A DNA stretch of 64,000 bases from Multifurca ochricompacta (Eukaryota > Basidiomycota > Agaricomycetes > Russulales > Russulaceae). Within the stretch, counting starts at the first letter, position 1; each line of letters opens with the position of its first letter. Below are positions 1-11,649 of the stretch, one piece after another. Where the stretch lies: assembly GCA_022496185.1 (NCBI GenBank), contig WTXG01000105.1:62001-126000 (forward strand). The letters run 5' to 3'. Both the position numbers and the translations under genes were made by a program. Below the pieces are notes generated by a model. It was not told where the DNA came from. It did not search any database and saw only the letters and a list, made by a program, of their open reading frames with translations.

Positions 1-1670
1 GGTGGTAGGTAGACTGGTCCGGATTCTACGCCTCTGAGCTCGAAATCCTCGGTTACCTCAATCGAGTGGTCGAAAAGTACAAGCTCATGTGCTACATAAA
101 ACTGCAACATGAGCTCACGCAGGCCTCGTGGGATGAGGCGACGGGCAAATGGCACCTCAGGATCCGGCGTGATGGAGACGGTGACGCGGAGATTGAGGAC
201 ATGACGTACCTTCTTTTCTTGGGTGTTGGTATCCTCCATTCCAGGTCTTGGTGATTTCCGTGGACGCGTACTGCACAGTGCGCAGTGGGACGTCACAGAG
301 GAGGGTGGGTGGGAAGAAGGTGTAAAGGACTGGGGGATAAGGTCGTCGGTATCATTGGAAATGTGCGTGACTGGTAGCGTGCTAAGTCCTCCCCCCCCCC
401 CCCCCCCCCAACGCACTCTTTCGTATCGTCTGACTGGGGTCTTGTCCTTTTAAGGGTTCTTCCTGAAATCCGACTTGTCATCGCGCTTCAGTCCTTATTC
501 AAGTCGATCGTAAACTACACCCTCTCAAAGACGTGGATCGGAGAGTCATTCTCCCTTCGCACCATACTCGAACTCGCCGGTTGTGATCCAGGGAGCGACA
601 ACTGTATGCATCACAGGATGTTTCACGCATATAGATGGAGATTCACAGTCACACTGACTTCTCTAACCTCCAAAGATTTATATTCAGAGAAAGACTGCGA
701 GGCGTTTAGGGACGAGAAATACTATAAAGAGTTCAGGCACAAGATTAAAGCAGATCTTAATGTGTGTTCTCTATTCTATCTTGGGTGACGACCACCCCTC
801 TGAAAGCGGAATTTCTCTCGCTCTAATCAGTTGCTCAGACTACTATCCGAGGCTCAGACTTGCAGAAGTTAGGTGGAGAACTATTCAAGGGAGAAATGAA
901 GAGACGACTCGCTGCACGTCCGGAGCTCATTGAGAAAAGTGAATACTGTCTCTTCAGCGCTCAAGTGGATTGACCGTGTACCGTGCCCGTGCTCGCTCTC
1001 AGTCGTTCCACAATTCACCGTCTGCTGTCGTCGTCTTACACCCGGTCCTGGCCACTTGGAAGCTCTATGCACGGAAAATGTGAGGGGCGGGGCGACCAAT
1101 GGGCACTTGCCAGATATAATTTATCTGTACTGTCTGTTATTTTCCACAGACGACACTCCAGTCGACACCAATCGCACGGTTCACACCTACAGAGCATCGA
1201 GCTTGAAGACGGAAGTGCTGAACACATCGACGTGCTCGTCTGCGCGACGAGATTCGATGTCTCGTATCGTTTCCCATTCACCGTCCTCGGAAGGGACGGT
1301 CTAGCGCTCAACGCACATTGGGCCGCAACTGGAGGCGCGGAAGCTTACCTCTCTATTGCGATGGATGATTTCCCGAATTTGTTCGTTGGAGGTGGACCCA
1401 ACTTGGGTGTGAATTCGGGTTCTGTTACTTGCTATATTTGAATGTCAGGTTGAGTATGTGGTCAGTGCGAGTTTGAAGTTGCAGTGTGAGGGGTTGAAGA
1501 GTTTTGAGGTTAAATGAGTCGCGGTGGATGATTGGAGGGCTTATATGGAGGTGAGCGAGTGTTGCTTCCAACAACTCGGAACTTATTTCTCTCTCTCGGT
1601 TTGGTGACTATCGGCTTTATATTTCATTACTTCGTATAGGCATTCTTCCCGAAGGTAACATTACTGCAGC
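1..1670 (+). pseudogene. Baeyer-Villiger-type flavin monooxygenase pseudogene, copy 1 (5' end outside window)
   Basis: This is a remnant of an FAD/NADPH-dependent monooxygenase of the Baeyer-Villiger/FMO family, which inserts oxygen into ketones or other soft nucleophiles. Frame-by-frame reading gives the WSGFYA.EILGYLN segment near the start. The family fingerprint FxGxxxHxxxW follows at about 250-290 (FRGRVLHSAQW), and the C-terminal block at 1150-1441 reads VLVCATRFDVSYRFPF, then AYLSIAMDDFPNLFVGGGPN. The stop is at 1439-1441, and similarity to copy 2 continues as 3' UTR to 1670. The pieces lie in different frames. A run of 19 C at 391-409 follows an in-frame stop after GIIGNVRDW. The N-terminal FAD motif lies upstream of the window. 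The copy keeps the empty sites of the transposons that hit copy 2. Family assignment is secure; substrate is unknown. Confidence 0.8.
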
Positions 1671-1883
1671 TCGCATGGGCTTTTTTTTGGTGGGGGGGAG
1701 CTGATATGAACCACGCGAAGCGTTTGTTTTTGTCTGTTTTTTTTTCCGTTTTGGCAGACAGTCTATACGGATCGTTGTCGTTCGTTGGTACAAGAATGCT
1801 GAAGGTCGTGTAATCGCCCTATGGTCAGGTAAGCAATTCATCGACTCTCAGTGGTTGTTCTCGAACTTTCAAGGTTCGTGCCT
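1671..1883. other. short unassigned spacer between two pseudogenes
   Basis: This stretch joins the end of the duplicated monooxygenase unit to the truncated 3' end of the IBtk-like gene. It holds T- and G-rich runs (about 1681-1698 and 1737-1745) and a short plus-strand stretch that could read RWYKNAEGRVIALWSG. I could not place that peptide in a family. Confidence 0.4.
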
Positions 1884-2337
1884 TCATGCCGCACGCACGC
1901 TCCCGTGCGCGAACGCCTCTGCAGTGGAACATGTAAGACATGGATCACCGATGGCCAATAATGTGTCCGTGTATAGATAGTACACCAATACAAGCATCGA
2001 AAAGGGGTGCACGTCGGCGATGGCAAGGCGAGGGGTCTCTGCTAACGCCCGCGGGGGTCCCGCGCCGTTTCGAGGGCTTGGCGCTGGCAGGTGCTTGACG
2101 GAAAACCCAGACTCGCGATCGTGAAGACTGCCAAGTTCACCGAGTACGCGAGCGAGAGCGGCACAACCTGCAGAGAGCACGACTCTGTGTACAGGAAGCT
2201 CAGTTGAGCCTTGCATATGAAGCACGAGGTCTGCACCATGGGTTAATCTACTTATTGCAAATATCCCCTGGCCCAAGACACCAGATCTCCGCCGCGCGGT
2301 CCGATCCTGAGCAAGAATACCCCAGAGGCATAGAAAT

Positions 2338-2794
2338 CTCCTGCACATCTCCCTAGCGACGTTCGAACATGTCCTCCTACACTGCCCCTTGTATGCCCAA
2401 GCGTGGGTGATATGGATGCTAACCCCCAGGGACCTTGACGGCCTTACCTGGCCTCAGGTCTTCAATCACTGCGGACACGTGGACCACCTGCTGGAGTTCC
2501 TCCAGGACACACGGGCCTTCGCGGGCCCGATTGCCTCACGCTGCCCCCGCGAGCCGGATTAAGTGGGTGGACCTTGGTAACTTGTAAATTTTTCACTTAT
2601 CATGTTTGCTGCATGGCCTCTGGTTTCTGTATGGCCTCTCTGCCTTAGAACTTTACATAGTGTTTTCCCTCTGGGTTTAGCACCATCGATTCCCTCCTTT
2701 GTCCGTAGTAACAGTAGCTACATTGTATCCGGATGTGGCCGCGCGATTGGGCACCGTCCCGCAAGCGCGAATAAAATCGATTACAAAAAAAAAA
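2338..2794 (+). mobile_element. 5'-truncated LINE (non-LTR retrotransposon) with poly-A tail
   Basis: This is a 457-base insertion in the IBtk-like gene. Its start encodes the tail of a LINE reverse-transcriptase ORF (TFEHVLLHCPLYAQAWV, ending in a stop near 2563), followed by a 3' UTR, an AATAAA-like signal at 2770-2775 and a pure A run at 2784-2794. The six bases AGAAAT stand just before it (2332-2337) and just after the A run (2795-2800), as expected for target-primed integration. Removing the insert rejoins the host reading frame (MDKQF to LCLWGILAQD). The exact 5' boundary is uncertain by a few bases. Confidence 0.75.
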
Positions 2795-3795
2795 AGAAAT
2801 TGCTTGTCCATCACGTGCGAGCGCTTCTCTCTCGAAACCTGGTCCTCTTCGTCACCCACCATAAAGCAAGGCAGCACCTTAGTCGCCTGACTCACCAAAT
2901 TTCCTAGCTTTGGCTCGATGCGCATACACCCATTCTCCGTGCGCGTAAATGAGATGTACGGCCGCAAACGTGCTATGTCCTCCGCGAAATTGTTCCCCAC
3001 GAGCACAATTTCTGGCGGCCGATAAGGCTGGCGTAGAGCAGCCAAGCCGCCCGTGTCATTGGCACGCACCGCGACGGCACGTTGCAATCCTGTCACGCGC
3101 ACAAAAGGCGATGCTTTGGCACCACCGCTCCGCGAGTGCACAAAAACGTGCCCTGACTCGGTGCATATAATAAGTGACCCATCGCTACCAAGGGCCGCAT
3201 CCTATAATCACCTCCTCAACCTCGAGGAGAGAGAGCCGATAGTGCGGCGTACGTGTACGGCGCTCCATTGCTTTCGAAGTGCCCAAACACGCTGCGGTTG
3301 TACGGGAATGGGACGCTCGCCTGGAGCGGGGGGCGTCGGAACGTTGAAAGTGAATATCTCGCCAGCAGATGAGACTGTGGAAAACATGCTCTCGTTGCAA
3401 AACACTTGCGCGGTGGTTATAGTTCGGGAAGCCTGGGGTGGTCGATAGGCCAGAAAGTCGAGTGGAAGGCGTGTCGGGGATGGAAACGTGACACGAGACT
3501 GGGCGTCGTTGCAAAGAAGTATCACATCCTGTGTTGCCAGAAGACAGACCATCGCAGTGTCCTGGGCAAAGGGAGTTAGGTTAATACACCCGAGCTGCGG
3601 TTTACACGCACATTCAGAGCAACAGAAATAACAGGTTTCGTAACCTTCGTGACTACCCTTGGGATAGGTTGTACTGGACTTGCATTCTTGTCGTACCCAA
3701 GCTGACCATTGTTCTTCCCCCATGTGAACAATACATTGTCGGTCCAGCATGCGCTCGCGCTCTTACATGCGGCAACACCCCGTACGTGCTCGCGC

Positions 3796-4209
3796 TAGTG
3801 ATGTGCCTGGCCCGGCTCAGAGAAGCTAAAAGCCAAAGCCGCCGGCTCAGGCCGCGGCTTTCAACAGCACATACAAGTGCAATAGCAATCATCAAAATCA
3901 GTAGAAATCTGATCACAAAGTGGTTGATTTGGGTCACGTGATCATGTTTATTGCGGCATTTCAAACTTTTTCTTCGATATAGCTTTGCAATACGTAACAC
4001 ACTAAGTCATATTTGGATTAGCTGAACTATAACTACTAGTTATATGTCATAAAATTTTCTCTACCAAAAGCCGCGGCTTGGGCCAAGCCGGGCCAGGGCC
4101 AAGCCGTCTGTGGCGGCTTTGGCTCGGCCCAGACTTTAGGAAAGCCGGAGCCGCCTCAGGCCAAGCCAAAGCCGCGGCTTTTGGGCCAAGCCGGGCCGGA
4201 ACATCACTA
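3796..4209. mobile_element. hAT MITE (TAGTGATGT family), 414 bp
   Basis: The ends are inverted: the left reads TAGTGATGTGCCTGGCCCGG, and the complement of the right reads TAGTGATGTTCCGGCCCGG. The 8-bp target duplication GCTCGCGC lies at 3788-3795 and 4210-4217. The ends are packed with GGCTTTGGC/AGCCGCGGCTT-type subterminal repeats and the middle is AT-rich. It has no coding capacity. It sits inside an exon of the IBtk-like gene; excising it restores the frame from SGPLRRE into VRGVAACKSASACWT. The same end type is found at 20266 and at both ends of the transposase-bearing element 8920-17622. Confidence 0.9.
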
Positions 4210-5770
4210 GCTCGCGCCTCAGGGGACCACTGATAACCCGTGGTGAGCTCTGCACATGAGGCGCAGGTACATCGTATCCCAGCTGAGAGAAGCGCCCAAG
4301 GCCCCAGGATAAAACGACGCCGTCTGATGTAAGAGCGAGGGTGTGGTCCTGGCCGACCGCGATGGCGGTAATCTTAACATCGGACGCTAGCTGGATTATT
4401 GGTGAGAGTGAGGGTTGTGTATGTTGACCACCGCCAGGGCCAAGCCTACGCGTAAAATTGACATCAGCTAAAGAAGTCATGTGGCATATTGAAAGTAACG
4501 TACCGTCCCGTGCTAGCAAAGCCACATGCGCGGATGTTGACGCGAGACTCATCGGTAACTACCACTGTTAAAAATAAATGGTCTGAAGAAAACTTCTTGC
4601 CAGCGATCGCAAATCTCGGTGCGCTATGGAGTGGGCGGTGCCTTCACGGGAGGGATAGTTTGATTAGAAAAAATATTCTTGACATACCGGTATGCAGTCG
4701 CGACATTTGAACATCTCGAACCAGGGCGTGCTGCAGCTTGAGCGCAATTGTTTCGCTTTTGCGTGAGTCCACGTCACGTTCATCCGCGTCATGTCCATCC
4801 ACGTTACGAGGTCTAAGGACAACCTGTTCAGGATGAATACGGTCGTCGGTATTACCATGACCAAGGGAGGCATTCCTGTACTGAGCCTGCATAAGGAAAA
4901 TGCGGAATATACGAGTACAGGCGCTGGCTCACCTATTCGCGCCCCATGTGTACAGTTCAAGACCAGCTGGGATTTTATATTTATTTGGCATCGTATCCTC
5001 GACAGTAGTATTGTAGAGGTCAAAGGCTCGATATCCCTCTACATCCTTTAGTGCAGTGTCGGTATCGCTCTTCTGCAGTAAAAGAATTCTAAGCTCAACA
5101 TTATATCACAGGACATGATGTAGTGTGCCAAGATACGTGCCCAGCAGAAAGATTCCCATTATACAGTGCGCGGTGCAACGCTGTCCAATGACTCTCCACG
5201 TCCTGCAAGTTCACGCTAATCCCAGGGTGGGCGAGAAGCATCTGCACATATTCGGTGTGATGGATTGCAATCCATTGACAAGCAGGAGGAGCGCGAAAGC
5301 ACACCACACTCGGGCTAGAATGACTAATTTTTGGAGCGCCCCTCAGGGGCGATGAACTTCTTATTCATCCTGTTGAAATAAATCTTTCATATGATTTTAC
5401 AGACTATGGCCTCTTGTCTTGATTATTCTATGTTGCTGATTCAAGCACGACCAAAGTTTAGCCCCTGTATTACAAAGATCTTATGTTCATATTGAAATAA
5501 GCTGTAGTGTAAAATGTATAATAAAGCTCGAAAATCGAGCAAGAAATAAGTAACGAATAATAATTGTTTTCTTCGCGCGCATCTACAAAGCCTATCTCAC
5601 GCTCATAACTATACCACGGTGGCCGCCGCATCCAAAGCAGCGCAAGCGAGATGCAAAACGGTGCGACCTAGCCAGTCTCGCGCATTGACGTCAGTTGAGG
5701 AAGCGGTGGCAAGCTGCCGCTGAAAGGCAACTTGGTCTCGATAGTAAAAGTAGGCATGGAGCGAGGTCAT

Positions 5771-6967
5771 GCAGGGGTACGAGGTGACGGCGAAGCCTTC
5801 AAGGAGCAGAACTCCGTTGAGGCTGGGCGGTCTTAGTATCGCCGCGTTTGCAAGGCTTGCACAGAGACAAAACTTGAGCCTCGTTGGGCGATTACAAGGC
5901 TGGACGCGAGACTATGTTGAGGGCGATCGTAAGGGTTAAGAAGAGACAAGTGAAGTCGCTGTGGTGTTTTGAAGTAAGCTGAGGGGAAGGAAAAGACTAG
6001 CGCAGTGGTGATGGTGAGGTGATGACTCGATGGTAAGTCTCGGGCGTGAGTGCAAGGTCAAAAATGGCTGTGGAAACGCAGCCTGATAAATCTGGTCAAA
6101 ACAACTGCATTGTAAGATATAAAAATACTGTTCTTAAATACTGTAAAGACTGCTGTGCTGTGATCATAAGGAATGTACTTAATCATAATAAATGAGTGTA
6201 AATATCATCTTGCACTGCCAACACCGGTCACCTCTGATCCGGTCCGGCCAACTCTGATCCGTTACCGGCTCAACAATGGCAACTGACTCAGACCTCCTGG
6301 GAAAGGTAAGGTCAGGCAATCTATACTACTAGACTCTCTAGTGCTAACTGTACTGTAGTCCAATCTCCTACTGACCACTTTATCTCTTATCTCCTGACTC
6401 CTTCCCTGTATGTGATATTACTTGTGACTAAATCCTAAGATATTGTTCAGACCAAATGTTGAGCCAAAATACCAGAATAGATTGAGCAGAGACGCTGGGT
6501 GCACTGGGTGACTATGATGAGATCAGATAGTGATATGATCCTAATACATCCAAAATCAGGCATCTGATTGTTAATGAGATTAGTTTAATAGCTTATATAG
6601 TACATCTAGGAACAAGCAAATGTATATATAGCTGCTATAGAGGGTCAAAAAACAGTCCTGATGTTTATCTGCTACATGGCTGTCATGGGTCAAAGACATC
6701 AGCCATTATATAAGCAAGTTATGATCAAACACTCGGACTAGTTTGCTTCTTGTATTGACAAATCACTGTGTCTGTCCTTAACCTATTCCTTCCGCTTTAC
6801 TTACATTATCCGCTTTGCATGTATATAAAGACTGCAGAGAAGGGTCATTTCACTTTAGTCTCATTTCCCTTCTCTGCAGTCCCTTGTGCATCCAAGCACA
6901 TAAGGCCCTTCATATCCATCTATGTTGTCACTTATTGCCAGAAACCCAACCCTCACATACTCTTTAA
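5771..6967. other. intergenic region, no gene recognised
   Basis: This interval separates the start of the minus-strand IBtk-like gene from the promoter of monooxygenase copy 2. Bases 5771-6060 are moderately GC-rich and could be the IBtk-like 5' flank; an in-frame reading extends upstream of the chosen ATG without another ATG. Bases 6060-6967 are AT-rich. Around 6225-6310 are repeated CTCTGATCCG and CCGGTCCGG motifs, followed by a short ATGGCAACTGACTCAG start-like stretch that goes nowhere. No TIRs or target duplications could be paired. Confidence 0.5.
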
Positions 6968-6975
6968 TATATAAA
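6968..6975 (+). promoter_or_regulatory. TATA box of monooxygenase copy 2
   Basis: A TATATAAA sequence lies 38 bases before the ATG at 7013, which would give a very short leader. Another TATATAAA lies upstream at about 6822-6829. Assignment rests on position only. Confidence 0.4.
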
Positions 6976-9674
6976 GCTCAGCACCCAAGCGAGCAAACCC
7001 ATTTCTATCAACATGGCCTCTTCCCAAATGTGTGAGAACACCAGGAATCACTCTGAGAACTTTCAACTCAGCCACTTTGCCATTGGTGAGTATTGTCCTA
7101 TCAAAGTTGTATGCATCGGTGCTGGATTTTATGGCATCCTCGCAGCCATTCAGTCCGAAACATTCTTCTTTTGTTCTCTATAGTTTCTCACCAACTTCCA
7201 TTATTCTATAGCTTTGCACGGAAGGTGCCAAACATCGAGTTGACAGTCTATGAAAAGGAGAGGCGGATCGGCGGTACTTGGTTCGTCAACAGATACCCTC
7301 TGAGAGTCATCTTCCCATCTATCTTCAGCCTTCAGTTCAGTCCTCAATGAACAGGGACTCGCATTGTGGTATACCCTCCCACAGTATATAGCTTCGAGAA
7401 CAATGTGCGTCGCTTTCTCAGATTAGTGGGCCAAGAAACACCCATCCACCTTTAGAATTCACCAAACTGACGCGCTCTTGAGGGTGGTACATAGACTGGT
7501 CTGGATTCTACGCCTCTGGGCCCGAGATCCTCGGTTACCTCAATCAAGTGGTCGAAAAGTACAAGCTCATGTGCCACATAAAACTGCAACATGAGCTCAT
7601 GCAGACCTCGTAGGATGAGGCGACGGGAAAATGACACCTCAGGATCCAGCATGATGGAGATGGTGACGCGGAGATCGAGAACACAACATACCTGCATTTC
7701 ATGGGTGTTGGTATCCTTCATTCCAGGTCTTGGTGATTTCCGTGGACGCGTACTGACTGTGCGCAGTGGGATGTCACTGAGGAGGGTGGGTGGGAAGAAG
7801 GTGTGAAGGACTGGGGGGATAAGGCCGTCGGTATCATTGGAAATGTGCGTGACTGGTAGCGTGCTAAGTCCTCCCCCCCCCCCCCCCAACGCACTCTTTC
7901 GTATCGTCTGACTGGGATCTTGTCCTTTTAAGGGTTCTTCCCGAATCCAACTTGTCATCGCGCTTCAGTCCTTAGTCAAGTCGATCGTAAACTACACCCT
8001 CTCAAAGACGTGGATCGGAGAGTCATTCTCCCTTCGCACCATACTCGAACTCGCCGGTTGTGATCCAGGGAGCGACAACTGTATGCATCACATGATCTTT
8101 CACGCACATAGATAGAGATTCACAGCCACACTGACTTCTCGTACCTCTAAAGATTTATATTCAGAGAAAGACCATGAGGCGTTTAGGGACGAGAAATACT
8201 ATAAAGAGTTCAGGCACAAGATTAAAGCAGATCTTAATGTGTGTTCTCTATTCTATCTTGGGTGACGATCACCCCTCTGAAAGTCGAATTTCTCTCGCTC
8301 TAGTCAGTTGCTCAGACTACTATCCGAGGCTCGGACCTGCAGAAATTGGTTGGTTGGAGAACTATTCAAGGGAGAAATGAAGAGACGACTCGCTGTACGT
8401 CCGGAGCTCATTGAGAAAAGTGATTACTGTCTCTTCAGCGCTCAAGTGGATTGACCGTGTACCGTGCCGTGCTCGCTCTCAGTCGTTCCACAATTCGCCG
8501 TCTGCTGTCGTCTTCTTACACCCGGTCCTGGCTACTTGGAAGCTCTATGCACGAAAAATGTGAGTAGGGCTGCGCGCCGTCCGTTTGACGGTGACGGCCG
8601 TCTATTTGACGGTGAAGGATGGGTACGGCTGACCTGTACACCTTCCGTTTTTGGTACTCACCAGATCGCTGACAGTATGGTATGGGTACGGTACAGCCGT
8701 TTTACAGTATATGGTAGTAGATGGTATTACTAGAGAAAATAAAGTTGACCAGGGTAGCATGAGCAAGAAGCTTAGAGTGATAAAGCAATGAATAGGTGTA
8801 TTCTTATGGCTATTCTACACCTTTTTATGTAGTTTATGAGTACAATACCCAACAATCTACTTTACCAGCCATAATCTGAAACTCATAGAGGGACTTCAAG
8901 CATTGCATTTGCTTCTGTGTAGTGTTGTGACAGCCCTGGCTCAGCCTGAAGCCATGGCTTAGGCCCGGCTTTTGGCGGCTTAGGCTTTTCAAAACTCAAG
9001 CCTGGGCCGTAGCGACGGCTTCTGGCTGGCTTAGGCCTGGCTCAGGCCCAAGCTGCGGCTTTACAGCATCAAATCAAGTTTTAAGCTGCATTTTTTGAAG
9101 GACTTGTAGTTTACATTATATCAACCCCTAGCCACTGCTTTGGCCTTCTGCCATATTATGTCTCCCATTTAATTCCTGTAACATAAGTTGTCTTATTTTA
9201 GCTTGTATCAATAACAGTGTTTGTAACAGGTGTTTCTATCCCGCGCTTGCTATGTAGATAAGATAAGATGTTGAGATCATGGTGAAACTAAGAGTGAAAA
9301 TCCAGCAAGAATAGACCTATATTGAACAATTGCTAAGAGCCTACACCCCCAAGAAGACAAGATGGGATCTGCAGTGTGCTACAGGGCATCTTTAAATAGG
9401 TTCTAGTACTATTCTACAAAATACCAAAGCCGATCGAGTGTGTGATGTAAATCTAATTATTTATCAGTGGCTTACTCGTCTAAGTACCCTGACACATCTT
9501 ATTTACTAATGTGCGATTGTTTCTGCCAGTCTGGCATTATCTAAAATACATATTAGACTACTTTAGACTACTCTATAATCAGATTATCAATTAATATTAC
9601 TCAAACAATGGCCACATGTATCTATAATGTCCTTTGCTGCATAAAAAATGCACATCCAGGACAGCGTTGAATTT

Positions 9675-9965
9675 GTTGAACCAGAATACTGGTACAGAGA
9701 TAGTCTGACATAATTGTGATCGCGTTTAGATAAAACAATTGATGAGATAAAAACGTGTTCTCACATTAATTAAGATACTGAGTATATACATCTCAGATCG
9801 ATCATGTGATGAAATCACTTTCATTAACAAGCAAGATAACGCGCGTGTTCATTTACTTTAATTTGGTAGCTGATATAGTACATCTAAATTGTATATAAAG
9901 TCACCAAATCTGCTATAGATAAAGCAGTTGCTATTGTGTCTCTAAGTTAACAAAGTATCTAAAAT
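9675..9965 (+). repeat. left arm of a long internal inverted repeat in the hAT element
   Basis: About 290 bases, from GTTGAACCAGAAT to GTATCTAAAAT, recur in inverted orientation at 17105-17427 with few differences. A third, partial copy is at about 20443-20647. The arm lies just downstream of the transposase stop codon. Confidence 0.8.
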
Positions 9966-11649
9966 AAAAGGCTGCGCCATGCCTGTTTGCTTTGGAATTC
10001 CCTCCACTTCTAAAACCCTCTTGCACCTATAATCTTATCATCTTTGTACATATCCTCATCATCAGCAAATAATTGATCCCATGTAAAACCTTCCGCTACA
10101 TTGTCAGCACCTCCAGCCAACTCTAAGTCCATTTCTTCAAGGTTCTCCTCCTCCTCTGTTGCCACTACAACATCTTGGAAGATCAGGTCATTATGGAACA
10201 GACATTTTAAACATTGTAAAGCTTCAACAATGTCTCCCTTGAGCCAATTGTGTTGCTTGCTTAGGGTAATGCCAGCAGAAGAGAATGCACGCTCACTTGA
10301 TACTGAAGATGCCATGATGGCAAGATAGTCACAGGCAAGGGAAGCTGTGATCGGATAACAAGGTGCATTGAGCTAAATGAAAAGCAGTGTCTCTGTAACC
10401 ATGAGACCATCACGACAGCGAATATGCACACCCCACCACTCCACAACTGTCATACCAGGTGGGATTATATCATTAGTATCAATATAGCATTTGAAATCAA
10501 TCATCCATGGTGGTGATAATGCATGAACAACAACATCATCTGATTCATCCGAATCAGTGTCATGCAGAAGGCTGTGAGTTTTCTGTCACTTGGCAACATG
10601 GGTAGTGGAAGATTTGGAAGACAGGGTGTTGGCAGCTTGAAGTTGTTCATAATGCTCCTTGAACTTTGCTGATGTGAGCAAGAATAGTAAATTCTGAAGT
10701 AACATACCACATTCTGTGCCAATGTTAAGACTTCCTGTTGGAGCTCTGCATTCCAGTGTTTTTCAAAGTGAGCCATCTTTTTCTCAGGATGTAGCACTAG
10801 TGGCCATCAGGGATGACAAAAAGACACAGAGACTTTGAACGTACGCAAGGCTAGGATATGAGCATCAGAATCTGCAGTCTTTTGGTAGTATTCATTGAGC
10901 TTCATGGTGGCAGCATCAAGTGCAGACTTAAATGAATTGTATTTGAGTTTATCAGCTCAGCTAGACCATGCAGCATGCAGCATTTCAATTGCAGGAACAG
11001 CGTTGGAGAGAGTGGGAATATGAGCAGATGAGAATGCTTGCTGTGCTTTGTCAGCATGCTGCACACAGGTCAATAATTACACATCATGGAAGTGCAGGAG
11101 AAACGCATGCTGAGGAGGCCACAGAATACACTAATGCGGTGCCACTCATCCTTGGAGAGCATGAGAGCATCAGTTTTTTTTTGTGCTTCAAGATTACCAT
11201 CTGTGCAAACACCAAGTTCATAGACAAATTCATCGACAAACTATCTGAAGATAAGCAGCAGTCAATGTGCTGTAAAAATATTGTACTTGCCTTCCGCTTT
11301 GATTTGGCACGATTTAACATCACATATGTGGATCCCCATCACACCTTCATGTCGAGTAACAGCTGCATGGGCTGCTTCACCCCTTTCTGAATCTGGATGG
11401 ACTTGAAAAGTTCTTTACGTTGTGAGGAGGAACACTCCTGGAAGGTAGATCAGTACATATGGCTAGCACACAAAATTATACTGACCTTGACAGAAATTGC
11501 ATGTATGAGCCCTAATTCATCTCGTTCCCAAGCACTGACATCTGGTGTGTGTTCATCGATGTTGTGAGGGTTGTAATACTTGGCTTCACTTCGTGTCGAG
11601 ATGAGAGCTTGGGTAGCAAGGTTGATGATATGAGCAAGGCACCTGCAGA

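Larger units (their letters stand above)
1884..5770 (-). pseudogene. ankyrin-RCC1-BTB protein (IBtk-like), disrupted by transposons
   Basis: The domain order matches inhibitor-of-Bruton-kinase (IBtk)-type proteins, which are CUL3 ubiquitin-ligase adaptors. From a plausible ATG at 5770-5768 (MTSLHAYFYYRD) come two ankyrin-like units (NARDWLGRTVLHLACA at about 5680-5640, NLQDVESHWTALHRALYNG at about 5205-5150). RCC1 blades follow (LELYTWGANR, NASLGHGNTDDRIHPE, VGQDHTLALTSDGVVLSWG, VLFTWGKNNGQLGYD) and then a BTB domain (HGADLVLHMQ, ELPVHRVVLSAGCAAL, HPFSMLVLVYYLYTD) to about 1884. Several GT-AG introns of 45-60 bases are still readable and the exons between them are nearly free of stops. A hAT MITE (3796-4209) interrupts an RCC1 exon and a LINE fragment (2338-2794) interrupts the stretch before the BTB domain. 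About 340 AT-rich bases (roughly 5270-5610) separate the ankyrin units. The C-terminus is missing. The gene died recently, or another allele is intact. Confidence 0.8.

Noticed and set aside
6290..6330. ATGGCAACTGACTCAG as a gene start
   Set aside because: The frame closes quickly, and nothing recognisable follows with or without an intron.
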